Below, in pieces: positions 23,830-35,441 of a stretch of DNA of 64,000 bases (position 1 is its first letter; each line of letters begins with the position of its first letter). Both the position numbers and the translations under genes were made by a program. Source of the DNA: Ursus arctos (taxonomy: Eukaryota > Chordata > Mammalia > Carnivora > Ursidae). The stretch covers positions 3,928,001 through 3,992,000 of the forward strand of contig NW_026622985.1 of NCBI RefSeq assembly GCF_023065955.2, written 5' to 3'. The notes under the pieces are model-generated. The model was given only the letters and a program-made list of their open reading frames with translations. It searched no databases and had not been told where the DNA came from.

Positions 23830-26800
23830 GATAGGGTTCCCTGGGAAGCAGACTCCACTGTGGAAACTAGCTGGAAGGGAAATTTTTTAGGGAGTGCTCT
23901 TGGGACTAATATGCATAGAGGGGGAGAGAAGGAAGCAAGATTGGACAGGGTGAGAAGTGGAATAGCTATTCAGTCCCAGTGAAATCTTCTGTTGATTCCA
24001 CAGGGAGACCTGGAGCCAGGGCTGGAATTCCAAAGCTCCCACATTTGGGCTGGGAGTTTGGAGCCTGATGGTCCTTGTGTGGACCAGTCCGTGAATTGTG
24101 GCTGCCTTTGGAAGGAGGAATGAGCGAGTTTTCTTCATCGGAGTCGATTTCCAAGAGGGCCAACAGCTGGACACTACTAGCACTCCCAGCAGCTACAGTC
24201 TCTGCCTCTGCATCTGGTGTCAAAACTTCAACAGACCTTCATCGTCTTCCTCTTCTCCTACCAGTCCAGATCTCCCTTCAGCCAGCACCTCTGCTTGTCT
24301 TGCTGGTTCATCTGGTGTTGTGACCATTTCATCTTCTAGGCATCTGAGCCCCCGGTCACTATGTTTACTTCAAAATCTAATAAAAGAAGTGCCAGGAGAG
24401 GCCAAATGCACTCACCTAAATGCTGGATGTACTCTTACCTGCCCCCACAGCAACCTCTCTCATCCTCATGATCAAGGCTCATTATAACTGCCTTGATGAC
24501 AGCACTCTTTGCTCACTGGACTCCTGGCATGAAGATCCTGAGGTGCCCAGGCTGCAGTTGTAGCTTATGTGCAAGGGGACCCTCACTGTGTTCCTCATGG
24601 ATGTGTTGCCCCTTAACTAACAAAGAGCTGCAAACATGCAGAGCACAGAGATATGGGGATACAGAAAGTACAAATTCCCAAACAGATCACTGGAAGTGAT
24701 GGTAAGGAGGTGCCTACTTTGAGCTCTTACTTTCTGGACCCAAGTATCCTACCTGTTGGGGAAACAACAGCATATAATTGTCATTGATTTAAAGGACGTG
24801 TTGCATTCTGAATATGATGCCCCATTTTCATAAAGTATTGCCCCCAAGCTGGAGCATCAGTTGTGCCTTTAAATAGATCGTTCCATAATTTGATCAGATG
24901 ACAGCTGTGGTTATTTTATAAAAACAGCAGATACTGTGGTCATGAGCCCACATCCTTTACATTTCATGATATCATGTGGAATCCTGAGGCAGTGGATCAA
25001 GCCTCTGCAATTGCTAGGATAGCGGTACTAGATGATGAGGTCCTATGGATCAGAAACCTGTTCCTGGAATACATGACACTTCCTGTCACAAAATGAATGA
25101 CTGTCCTTCTAGCCTGGAAAGGGCCCAATGTAGCCATTTTGCACCAGTTAGCTGGTTGAGCTCTCAAGGAATGGTGCTGTATTTTCAGGAAACTGCTTTG
25201 TTTTCTACTTCTGGCATGCTATACAGTTGAGCTGTGCCAGCCCTGTAAGGGGGCTGTCTCCAGCCCTACAATTCTGGTTCCCTTTCACATGTCAATTGTG
25301 CCAACACTGTGGTGGTTAATGACAGAGGCTGACCGCCATCTGGACAAGTCATCTCACCCACCTTGTTACCTCTTACCTCTTTTGTAATGGATGCTTAGTT
25401 CTGTTGCAGCATGTTCCCCCATGGGTGATGGAGAGCCACCACTGAGCTCCTTAGTGGTTCCTGCCCCATCTCAATAGTGTGTTTCTTATTGCTTTGCTCA
25501 ATGGTGCATCTCTCAAGCTCTCCTTGAAACACAGGAGGGTTTTCTGGTCTATCATATCTCTACTCTAACATTTTTTCTGAGCTTCTTAATCCCTTTTTCC
25601 ACTAGCTGGAAGAAGTTCTGGAAAATCTACCTACCTTAGTGTGGGCCATCACTCTTTCCATTCCTTCAAGAGTCATTAGAGCAGCATGTTTGCACCATGC
25701 TCTTGCTAGATTGTGAAATCCTATATCTCGGGAGACTGCTCCCATATTTAAGAACTTTATTTTATAGATATTTCCAGTTTGCCCCTCTTGATCCAGAACC
25801 CTCATATTCCAGTCCCATATGTATGGTAGAAGTTCAGAATATGTCACTCCAAAATATGTCACCTTGGCATATTGATTATTTTGAATTAAAGTTACTTGAG
25901 GAACAGTCAGTATAAGAAGGACACTCAGACCATCCTTTGTCCCCCTGAAATCAGGAGATAAACCTCTCATGTGAAAGGTAACCTCCCTGTACCAGAAAGA
26001 TATAAGGTATCTTTATCAGCAGAGACAGGAAATTTAGGGCCAAGAAGGCTGTAAAAACAAACCTTACTACTTCTTCACCATTTTACCACCCCGGCTCAAA
26101 ATCTTTGGTCTTCTCAATTTTTCACAAATTTATTGTTTCATTGTCTAAAAGGTTTAAAAATTCCTGTTCTGGACACTTTTTCAAGTCTCATATATTTGTG
26201 GGATCCTGTATGTACATGTGTAATTTTTTTTCCCCCTGTGAACTTATCCTTTTATTATGGGGAATCTCTGTCAAGAACCTAGACTGGTAGAGGGAAAATT
26301 ATTTTTCCTCCCCTATAGTAGTCTCCCAGATCCTGCCAGTACTTGCAAAGTAGGTCCTTCAGCTCCTCACTTAGCAAGCCCAGAATACTACCAGTTTCAT
26401 TGACTTAAATGCTAGAAAAGGTGGAAGGAGAACCTATGGCATGTGCATGTTGTCTTGTAAGACAGAGGCCTCCCATCAAGCAATGGGCTGTTTCTGACCT
26501 TACTAGGAAGTATTCCCTTAATTGAGAGGAACAGGCCACTTTTGCAAGATCAGAGAGTTCAAAGGTATCTGGGGATACATGAAATTTGGAGGTATCAATC
26601 TAAATGTCCTTTCTTTGTCTTCTTTCTTTGTCCCAGAATCCCTTCTTTCCCAATTGGGGTTCTGTACTCAGTGTGGCAGAACTGCCATGGTTGGGAGTTT
26701 CCCTTCTTTGAAGCTCAGCTACTTTAACCATGAAGTCCTAGTTCTGGACTGAGCTTCCTATGCAGTCAGTGAGGCTCTCCAGCTTCCTCATTTAGTGTGA

Positions 26801-27250
26801 AACTGCCATTGATCGCTCTCAAACTTAGCAACAGCCAACTCAATCCCATTATCATTACAGTTGCTATTTACCCCCAATTTCTCAACCACAAGATTGTACC
26901 AGCAACCACAGTCCTCATTCATGGTTTAACATTGCAGTTCATAACTAGTGAGAGTTTTAGCTATTACACAGTGATCTTGGGCCAGGGACCCTGTGCTCCA
27001 CCTGCCACCAGCGGAGTCTTCATTGCCAGCTGGAGAGCATCTGATGCAGGTCTAGAATGCCATTTTAGTCTCTCTGATTGGATAATTCCTGGCATCAACT
27101 GTCAAGATTTAGGTCCCAGGGCAGCAAACTCTGAGATATTGAAATTAGCATACAGTATGTTTATTAGTGAGTGAGATTGGAGTCAACACCTTGGAAGAGA
27201 TGGAAGGTATCCACAGAGGGAGAAGTTAGGTGGTGGAGCAGCCCTCAGAA
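23830..27250 (-). mobile_element. Decayed ERV interior (class III, ERVL/MaLR-like), minus strand
   Basis: Several long blocks match, in order, what I recall of mammalian ERVL/MaLR interior sequence reversed: GGGAGTGCTCTTGGGAC (23891), GAATTGTGGCTGCCTTTGG (24094), CAAGCCTCTGCAATTGC (24999), GATGATGAGGTCCTATGGAT (25032), and CAATTGGGGTTCTGTACTC (26650). All frames are broken, and frames such as 24098-24487 run antisense to the element. A different LTR splits it at 25820-26317. The family-level name is tentative; that it is retroviral remains is more secure. Confidence 0.6.
25820..26317 (+). mobile_element. Solo LTR (carnivore ERV, class I-like) inside ERV remains
   Basis: Starts TGTATGGTAGAAGTTCAGAA and includes CACCTTGGCATATTGATTAT, TGTCCCCCTGAAATCAGGAG, GGGCCAAGAAGGCTGTAAAA, CCGGCTCAAAATCTTTGG and GGGATCCTGTATGTACATG, ending near CCTCCCCTATA. 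Its length of about 500 bp and block order fit a solo LTR common in caniform genomes. No interior follows, so recombination between paired LTRs is likely. Target duplications are not readable. Confidence 0.6.
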
Positions 27251-27953
27251 TAACCTGAAGCACACCTTGGGGAGCTCTAGAATCAAGGTATCAATGGGAG
27301 TTGTCTTGTGTTGGGGTAGAACATGTGGGTCTTTATCTCCCATATTGATGTGATATCGAATACAGGTTCCCAGGGAAAAGAATTGTGAACTTGGAATTGT
27401 GAATCTGAAGAAAGCTGTACCCACAAGGTAAGGAAATAAGTCTTTGATTCTTGAGGGGAGATCTCAGTACCCATAACAACTTCTATCTCAGAAGCCTCCC
27501 TTCTGTCAAAAGTGTCTAGTACTGACATTAAATAGGTCTGTATGGTAGATGTGGACACTAGCTATGAATATCATTATGTCATTTTAACTTTGTATTTTTC
27601 AAAACATCAAACAAGCAATGTAGCACAAATTCACCTTGGATTTGTCTTTTTTATTTTATTTTTTTCCCTGAAGACGATGCTCTTGTTTTTAGAAGAGTTT
27701 ACATTGTAATATGGAGCCAAGGTGTAGAGATTATCATGCACCATCTGCCTTTGCATCTTCTGGAATTCTTCTTTAATGGAGAAGAATGCTAGCAATTCTG
27801 TCTTCACGGTTTACGCACCGTGATGTGAGCAGAGTAGCCTGCAAAGACCAGAGTGTACCGATCAAAGATCAATGAGTGTACCAATCTTTGATCAACTGAT
27901 AGCTTTGAAGCCATAGTGTCAGTCAGCAGCAAAAAGCTTTCTGTTTAGCTAAA
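27251..27953. other. Unassigned, with short inverted repeats near 27.8 kb
   Basis: No gene recognised. It carries a CACGGT/ACCGTG hairpin at 27805-27822 and a GAGTGTACC tandem pair with opposite cores at 27851-27896. Confidence 0.4.
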
Positions 27954-27963
27954 TTGTGACTGT

Positions 27964-28162
27964 GGGGCACCTGGGTGGCACAGCGGTTAAGCGTCTGCCT
28001 TCGGCTCAGGGCGTGATCCCGGCGTTATGGGATCGAGCCCCACATCAGGCTCTTCCGCTATGAGCCTGCTTCTTCCTCTCCCACTCCCCCTGCTTGTGTT
28101 CCCTCTCTCGCTGACTGTCTCCATCTCTGTCAAATAAATAAATAAAATCTTTAAAAAAAAAG
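27964..28162 (+). mobile_element. SINEC, young ursid-type
   Basis: GGGGCACCTGGGTGGCACAG head, GATCCCGGCGTTATGGGATC, ATGAGCCTGCTTCTTCC body. Duplication TGTGACTGT at 27955-27963 and 28163-28171. Near the consensus, so probably a recent insertion. Confidence 0.97.
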
Positions 28163-28252
28163 TGTGACTGTGCTCTCCATTCAAGTTTAACACTGACGTA
28201 AGAGGAACCTACTCCTAGTTACTAATATAGTCATGATGATCTAAAATGCTGC

Positions 28253-28384
28253 ACTGCTTTGGGTTCTGCCCTGAGTGTGCAGTCTGCTTCGGATTCTCTC
28301 TCCCTCTCCCTCTCCCTCCCCTCCTTCCCCTACTCACTTGCATGCACTTTCTCTCTCTTAAAATAAATAAAATTAAAAAAAAAT
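28253..28384 (+). mobile_element. 5'-truncated SINEC
   Basis: Only the 3' half is present: CTTTGGGTTCTGCCCTGAG, CAGTCTGCTTCGGATTCTC, a CCCTCTCCCTCTCCCTC run and AAATAAATAAAATT tail. Flanked by the perfect duplication TAAAATGCTGC at 28242-28252 and 28385-28395, so the truncation happened at insertion and not by later deletion. Confidence 0.93.
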
Positions 28385-28395
28385 TAAAATGCTGC

Positions 28396-29351
28396 TTATT
28401 GGACATGAGCAAAACAAAAATTAGAATATAAACTGATTTTGCATTCCCAGTTGGACTGTTTTTCTTCTTTGCTTTCAGATTTGCTACATATGAATTATAC
28501 ATGGTGATGATATTCAGCAAAAGTATCGCAAACCATTACCAACCCCACCATCCCTTCAGTGATGACGGAAGGTACACAGCAGTGACATTAAGTCAATTAC
28601 ATTAAGTTGTTCCCACCCCAATGCCTTCAGTAATAGTCCTTGCTCTTAAGGACTGCAGTGACAAGCAGTGTCTCACTTATCCTAAAATGACCTGTGATTA
28701 CAAACTTTGGAGAAGAAAAGATAACTGTGTACTATTACTTTAAATCAGAAGAATGCCTTAAACATGAGAATATCACCATCTGCCTTTGATTTCAAACCTT
28801 CTATCTAAAGCCAAAATTTTCTAATAAAACTCCTTTTTCAAACATTTGCTGAGGGCTGTCATTGTGCTTTTCATATCCAAAATCTTGTGTCAGGTTTTTG
28901 TTTTTAAATATCTTTCAATGAACTTCAGAGATTTCAGTTCCCAGGAGCATGCAAGAAAAAAGACCCATATTTGGGGCTCTGTTACTTACTAAAGAAGCAA
29001 GCATTCTGAGTAGCTATCTTTGCTAGAGGAGAGACAATGGGGAAGCTTTCTGAGAAGCACACAATTTCTCTTGTATTTTATGTGCATCCACTAGAAGTCC
29101 CAGTCACTCAGTTCTTCTTGTCCTCAAACACCCAGCTGTCCAAACACCAAAGAGCACGTGTCACACACACCACACCTGTGTTACCTGCACTTACCACAGC
29201 TCACAGGTTAGCCAGAATGAAGATGAAGAACATGGGATCTTTAGAACCCCAGGTTCTGGTTTTGAACATCACCTCTGATACTTTTCTCTCTATATATATC
29301 TTTTTCTTCATCCCTGAAGCAGAGATAAGAATGATTCCTTCCTGTCAGGAT
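28396..29351. other. Unassigned, no gene recognised
   Basis: No recognised family. The plus frame 29037-29522 (161 codons) is the longest in the window, but its last third is a minus-strand SINE, so it is not treated as a gene. Confidence 0.5.
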
Positions 29352-29354
29352 ATA

Positions 29355-29572
29355 TTTTTTTTAATTTTATGTATTTATTTTAGAGAGAGAGAGAGAAAGG
29401 GAGAGCATGACCGGGGGAGGGACAGAAGGAGAGGAACAGAAAGAGAATCTCGAGCAGACACCAAGCTGAACGTGGAGCCCAATGTGGGGCTCGATCTCAT
29501 GACCCATGAGATCATGACCTGAGTCGAAATTGAGAGTCAGCTACTTAGCAGATTGAGCCACCCAGGCAGCCC
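29355..29572 (-). mobile_element. SINEC, older subtype, minus strand
   Basis: Minus-strand head GGCTGCCTGGGTGGCTCAAT, a GATCTCATGGGTCATGAGAT core, and a (TATTT)n tail on the plus strand at 29355-29385. Flanks CCTGTCAGGATATATTTT and CCTGGTGGGATTTTTAT are a diverged target duplication. Confidence 0.93.
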
Positions 29573-31044
29573 TCCTGGTGGGATTTTTATATAGAATAAG
29601 TGGTTCGATATTTATAAAGCACTAACAACAATGAAGGTTAGCTACTTACTATCATTGAATGTGATTTCCAGCATTTACTTTTATAACAAAAAATTAAGCC
29701 TGTTAATTCACACACACATGCATGTGTAACATGATTTTAAATAATATCTTGATGGATTAAGGGACATAAGAGGCACTTTAAGATTTGAATAGCATCCTTT
29801 GCTATGTAAAGTTGGACCTACACCTATTGTTCCACTTTTATAAATGAGGACAGTGCAGATCTATTCTCAGTTATTTTAGTTAGCCCCTGGCTTAATGTGA
29901 GAAACTCTGTAAAGCAATTGGAAAATAAATGAAATAAGCGATTAATAATAAAACCAATGGAGCCTGAGAGAATAGTGCTTGATGGATGGCTTATCGGTCT
30001 TTGGAAGTTGTATTACAGCCTTCTGCACCTCTGGTAATATCCAGAATGCTCAGTTTGAGCCACTTTCAAAAGTGATAATGATTAACCAGAACTACCCACA
30101 GTCAAGTATGGGAGAATATTGAGAAAGGAAAACCCCATTTCTTTTACAGTCTATCTGGAGAAAGTGAACAGAGGTCCTTACCCTGTAGTATGCCTTTCAG
30201 TCCTGCAGCCCTGAATTACTACCCGGGTTAGAGTTGCAGAGAGGCATATATTGGCTAAATATAGGATGCTCTCGGTGCTAGCCAACAGTGGGATTTGCTG
30301 CCTCATGAGTTACTGAGCACCCTGTCACTGCAGAAATACATGCAAAGGCCGCACGGCCGTTTGTCAGGAATGTGGGAGAGAAATTTCTGTATTGGGTTCA
30401 ACTGGATATCCCCGCAGGTCCAAGCAAATGATAAGGTTCTGTGATTCTAAATCTTGTCAAGGTCATGCCGTGATTAAAGACAGGTTATACTTGTGAAAAA
30501 TATAACTAGAGAAAAGAGCTTTGCAATAAAGGAAACATGACTTTTGAAGCTTCCTCAGAGGGGAAGTTTTTCACGATGCATCTCCTGATATAAGACAAAA
30601 ATGAACACATGTCAGCAGAGATGAAGGGCATCCAATGGCTCCAAGGCACTAATGTGGGGGGCACCGAAGACAAACAGCACAAGAAGAGATGTGCCGGGGT
30701 ATGCTTCCTGACTGGTAATTAGGACATGTCTCCCCATCCTTAGAAAGAAATGCTAGTAGGGAAGAATACAATCAGATGCAAGATGGGAGTACCTGACCAA
30801 CACAAGGTTCTCTGCTTGTATCAAAAGGCAACAACCCAAATTAGGATAATTATTATATATAGCTCATGTAATATGTATGTACATAAGAGGAAGAAATGTA
30901 TAACAACAAATAATCGTGGGGGGGGGAAGCTTCACTATGGTAACTGAATTTACTATTGAAGAGTATCATTTAATATTAGCTAAAGAAATAGCGATGACTT
31001 CCATTAGCTAAACATAGATGCAAAGACCACACATGGTGATGAGT
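29573..31044. other. Unassigned, perhaps an old repeat at 30.2-30.5 kb
   Basis: The stretch ACTGAGCACCCTGTCACTGC to AAGGTTCTGTGATTCTAAAT (30313-30450) has the flavour of a mammal-wide interspersed repeat, but I cannot name it. A ten-base G run is at 30917-30926. No gene recognised. Confidence 0.35.
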
Positions 31045-31215
31045 TAGAGTAATAATAACTCATACATATTGAGCACTTATTTTAAGTGGAGCAGATGCCA
31101 CGTAGGTGATTTAAAGGCATGGGATCATCTCCCAATAACTCAGTGAACTGGGTTCCCCGTTTACAGCGAGGTGCTGAGGTATTGGTAGGTGACGTTCACA
31201 GAATGGAGTGGAGTT
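31045..31215 (-). mobile_element. MIR SINE fragment, minus strand
   Basis: Plus-strand order CATATTGAGCACTTATTTT, GGCATGGGATCATCTCCC, CCCGTTTACAGCGAGGTGCT, GAGGTATTGGTAGGTGAC is a diverged reversed MIR. Confidence 0.7.
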
Positions 31216-31734
31216 TGCAGTGAGGCAGAGGAAAATGAGGCTGTATTGGTCTGATATGAAATCCCATGCTCTTGGTCACATGTCAGAACTGATTCTCAGG
31301 TAAGATTGGTCAATGAAATTTAAAATCATGTGACAGCCGATTCATTTTTGTTTTATGTAATCGTCTGTATTCTGTACTACCCTCTTCTTCCCTTACTAGA
31401 GCCAGCTCCCTCTTTTACATAGTGTTTCTTCATTCTTTAAACCTCAACTCAATTCCCATCTATTCCATGAATTTTTCATTCATTGCTTCCAAGAATGGAC
31501 TTTTCTTCTTCTAACTGCTTCGATTTTTTCTAGTATATATGACGCATTTCTCCAAACACAATTGAAGCTGTCTTCCATAATGGCCAATTAGATTGTCTAT
31601 CACTAAATATTACCAAACCCTCTATTTTCCAGAAAAAAGAAATTTATAATGATGGGGCAGGATTTCTGGAAACATCTGAAGACCATCAGACTAAAGAGAT
31701 CCCTCCCCCCCAGAAAATCTGACTCCTCATAAAT

Positions 31735-31985
31735 AAGGTTTTATTTTTTTAATTTTTTAATTTTTAATTTTTATTTATTTTTTATTTTTTGTTTTTTAAT
31801 TTTTAAATTTTTTCAAGGAGATTCTCAATATCACCATATATATATACATATATATGTGTATATATGTATATTATATATATATATACACACACACATATAT
31901 ATATATTTCTGCTATGTGGTGATGTTAATTGATATATAATATATATATATATATATATAATTGATATATAATATATATATATAAC
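31735..31985. repeat. AT-rich low-complexity block with (TA)n and (CA)n
   Basis: About 80 bases of T runs broken by AA (31739-31815) precede a 150-base region of alternating TA, TG and CA tracts. TTGATATATAATATATATAT occurs twice, at about 31928 and 31961. Confidence 0.95.
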
Positions 31986-31998
31986 TTTTTTTATTCCT

Positions 31999-32048
31999 TG
32001 TGTCTTTATAAGATACATTGTATGTGTGTCTTTATAAGATACATTGTA
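31999..32048. repeat. 26-bp tandem duplication
   Basis: TGTGTCTTTATAAGATACAT followed by TGTA starts at 31999 and again at 32025, with identical 24-base cores. Confidence 0.9.
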
Positions 32049-32191
32049 CGTGTATATTTCTAAAATAACAATAATATAGTCTCCTCATTGAGACATGAAA
32101 ATTTTTAAAAAATGATAGTATAATAAAATACCTAGGTGTTACTCTCTCCATGTGGCTGTCTAGACCTTCCTCCTGTTGCTTTAGAAGCCCT

Positions 32192-32563
32192 GCTATGAAC
32201 TGAATTGTGTCCCCTGGAAATTCACATGCGGAAGCCCTAACACCCAATGTTACTATATTGGAGATAGGATATTTAGAAGGAGTTTAAGGTTAAATGAGGT
32301 CATAGGAGTGAAGTCCTAATCTGATAGGATTGGTGGCCTTATGAGAAGAGGAAAAGAGGGACATTTTTCCCTGGACACACACAGGCAGAAGCCATGTGAG
32401 GACACAGACGGAGACAGCTCTCCACAAGTCAAGAAGAGAGCTGTCACCAGAACCAACCACACCAATACCCTAATCGTGGACTTGTAGCCTCTGGAACTGT
32501 GGGAAAATAGCTTTCTCTTGTTCACGCCATTCCATCTCTGTGTGACAGCCCAAGCAGACAAAG
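32192..32563 (+). mobile_element. MaLR-type LTR (MLT1-like)
   Basis: Begins TGCTATGAACTGAATTGTGT and continues with AAGCCCTAACACCCAATG, TTAAATGAGGTCATAGGAG, GATAGGATTGGTGGCCTTAT, AAGCCATGTGAGGACACAG, GTAGCCTCTGGAACTGTG, ending GTGACAGCCCAAGCAGACA. Complete order of a MaLR LTR, diverged. Confidence 0.85.
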
Positions 32564-33627
32564 ACAACCCCCTTTTCGGACCTCAGAAATAAATCTTTTT
32601 TTCTTGGTTGTAGCTGACTTTGAGACCTCCCTGCTTCTGTCTTTCAGCTTGTGAACTCCCCTGGAACCTACCCTCTTCCTTTTTGGTTTTACCTTTCTAG
32701 ATTGCTTAGGAAAAAAACAGAAGGTTCCATTGTAGGATATTTACTGCCAATCAGCATGGGAAAGAGAAATGTAAAAACACAAGCTAGTGGAACATGAAAG
32801 CTGTCACCTTCCAGAATTCTTACAGTCCCTTTCTTGGTTGTAGAGAAACTGTCTCAATCTAGAAGGAAAATGTGGTTCTTCTTGCTCTTGTAGAAGAGAT
32901 CACCACCATCTCTCCCAAGCAGGCTACCATTTGTAATTAAATTTAACCTTATAAGTAACAAAATGAAAATCAACTTCTTCTTCCTCTTTATTGTCTCACC
33001 TTCAGGTGTAAAGATGGACATGAAATTAATGTATAACAACCATTTATTTTTGTTTTGTTTAGAAGGGAAGTTTATATTTTTGTGCCCTCCATCAGATCAA
33101 GAACTAGTTAAGTAGGCTTTTGTTCTACCATGAATAGGAAATTTTGAAAATGGTCACATTTCCAGGAAAGCCAGACTATCAGTGTGTGTTGGGCACAGGA
33201 GGACAGCAGACTTCTGTGTGTATCTCCATATCCATTTGCTCTCAGTGGCCTAAAATAATAATCTTCTTGTTCACATCACTTGTGAAATCTACTGCAGATC
33301 ACCTGTGACTTCTTCAATGGGGTCTTATGCTCAAGAAACGCTCCTAACAGAGGCATGTTGCCCTGTGGCAGAGGGAAAAGAGAAAAGACAGAGCCTCTTC
33401 ACTCAACAGTGTGTCTGTCACTTCCACTTGCAAAGCAAATCACAAGTCCAACCTGACCACAGTGCTGCAGAATTATCCCCTTACCACAGGGACAAGCTCT
33501 GCAAATCCCATGAAACTGCATGGGAAAGCCACAGGGATAGGAAAGGGAACCAAGATAATATTTACTGCATAAATGAACCATTCATTATCAAATGACTTGC
33601 AAAACCATCTTGAAAAGGGCTATTAGT
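32564..33627. other. Unassigned, no gene recognised
   Basis: No recognised SINE or LINE blocks. Frames around 33305-33595 on both strands are of chance length. Confidence 0.4.
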
Positions 33628-33826
33628 GGGCTCGCCTGGGTGGCTCAGTCAGTTAAGAGTCTGCCTTCAGCTCAGGTTATGATCTTGGGGTCCTGGGATA
33701 GAACCCCGCATCGGACTCCCTGCTCAGCTGGAAGTCTGCTTCTCCCTCTCCCTCGGCCGCTCCCCACCGCGCATACGTTCTCTCTCTTTTTCTCTTTATC
33801 TCTCAAATAAATAAAATCTTTAAAAA
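33628..33826 (+). mobile_element. SINEC, older subtype
   Basis: GGCTCGCCTGGGTGGCTCAG head, CAGCTCAGGTTATGATCTTG core, CCCTCGGCCGCTCCCCACCG body with more CpG than its neighbours, and AAATAAATAAAATC tail. Confidence 0.94.
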
Positions 33827-34965
33827 ATGAAAGAAAGAAACCAAGAAGTTTCTACTTAAAAAAAATAAAGGCTTATTTGTGGAACTTTCAAAACCAATAT
33901 TTTCAGTCTACATACTTAGTGGGAGGCAATCTATGAAAATGAATGAATGAGTGAATGAATGAATGCATAAATAAAATTCTGTTCATTAGGTTTTCTTGTT
34001 TGTAGTAGTATCTGCACTGCAGTTTTGAAGCTCTTGTGGGTTTTATATTTCATAAATGCTGTTATCAACGTATGAATTAAGGAAAATCATTAAAATTATG
34101 AAATCATAGGAACAGAGACATTTCAATGTCTCAAGATGAATAAAATTGCAAACATCAGTGTTAACTCAAGATTTGTAAAAAATATATAGGTAGACATTGA
34201 TATTGATATAGATAAAGGTATTACTAGGTCTGCTCTTTAAAATGGCCTAAAAGCAATGTCATGTCAGTAGCAGTGAGCACACCAGCAGTAAATACTACCT
34301 AAATTGAAGTCTATAAATACCATTTTCTAACAAATTGATCTAGTCTCCTTTGAGGATGGCTGATTTCCAGCTTGGGGAAAAATGAGCCATGTGACTCTCC
34401 CTGGTGCATTTTATATCATGAAGCAGAGGTGCTTTCCATGACTAACAAAATCATAGCAAAAGACACTGGATCCAGGTTGAAGGAGCTCCCACGGGCAAAT
34501 TTTATGACAATTGGAGCATAAAAAAAATTTCAGCATCAAAACTCATTGAATCACTGAACCTCCATGAAAAATCACGAAATGAGAGACTAATAGCTCCATG
34601 GGCAATTCTGTTTAATTTTGGTTAGAGGCATCCTTGGACCATATGAAGTAACCCGCTCGATCCATCCCATGTGCAATTGTCCCACTTATCTTATCTTTGC
34701 TCTTAAATAAGGCACAGGCTGTGTAAAAAAACAAAAAACAAAAAATAGCTGGAGGACGGTGATCGTTCATGGGCCACTCTAGATGCACACTCTGGTGAGT
34801 CTGTTCCTGCTACCAGAACCATTAGCCATGAGTCTAATTGTTATTCAGTGACAACCGAAAGCATACTTTTAACCAGACTAAGAGAACAGTGATAAGTGAC
34901 AGGTAGCATTTTACTTACATCACCTGTTTTAGGTAACTTTAAATTTTCGCAAAAACATAAAATAA
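33827..34965. other. Unassigned, with short (AATG)n
   Basis: AATGAATGAATGAGTGAATG units at about 33940-33966. Otherwise no gene or named repeat. Confidence 0.4.
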
Positions 34966-35170
34966 GGGTGCTTGGGTGGCTCACTCGTTAAGCATCTGCC
35001 TTAGGCTCAGGTCATGATCCCAGTGTCAGGGGTGGAGCCCATATCCAGCAGGCTGCCTTCTCAGTGGAAGCCAAAGTGCTTCTTCCTCTCCCACTCCCCC
35101 TGCTTATATTCCTTCTCTCACTGTCTCTGTCAAATAAATAAAATCTTTAAAAAATAAAATAAAATAAAAT
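34966..35170 (+). mobile_element. SINEC, diverged
   Basis: GGGTGCTTGGGTGGCTCACT head, CAGGTCATGATCCCAGTGTC core, rearranged middle near CCAGCAGGCTGCC, CTCTCCCACTCCCCCTGCTT body, and tail AAATAAATAAAATC followed by (AAAAT)n. Confidence 0.9.
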
Positions 35171-35304
35171 TCTTACCAGCATATTTTTGTGATTTTTGTG
35201 AAGATCATCCATGTAGATACTTAGTGAATTAGCATAAATATCATCTGTAGGATTGTCGGGTCAAATTATCCCCAAAGAGAAGCTCCTACATAGTTTCTCC
35301 AGTG

Positions 35305-35441
35305 TGGTCACAAATGGTAGCTGTACACATGGTAGCTATACCCAGCATTACATACAGAGTTGCTGAAACACTATTTTGTGCACCTGAAACTAATATAACA
35401 TTGTGTCAACTATAGTCAAATTGAAAAAAAAAAAAAGAAAC
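35305..35441 (+). mobile_element. L1 3' UTR terminal fragment
   Basis: GTAGCTATACCCAGCATTAC, TGTGCACCTGAAACTAATAT and TGTCAACTATAGTCAAATTG before a 13-base A run are the standard carnivore L1 3' terminus. Severely 5'-truncated. Confidence 0.85.

Noticed and set aside
24098..24487. 129-codon serine-rich plus frame
   Set aside because: It runs antisense through decayed retroviral interior and is not a host gene.
25602..25970. 122-codon minus frame
   Set aside because: It crosses the boundary between the ERV interior and the inserted LTR, so it cannot be one ancestral gene.
26797..27174. 125-codon plus frame
   Set aside because: Lies in the same antisense retroviral remains, with no recognisable domain.
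29037..29522. Longest open frame in the window (161 codons, plus strand)
   Set aside because: Its last third is a minus-strand SINE and the rest has no motif, so it is a chance frame.
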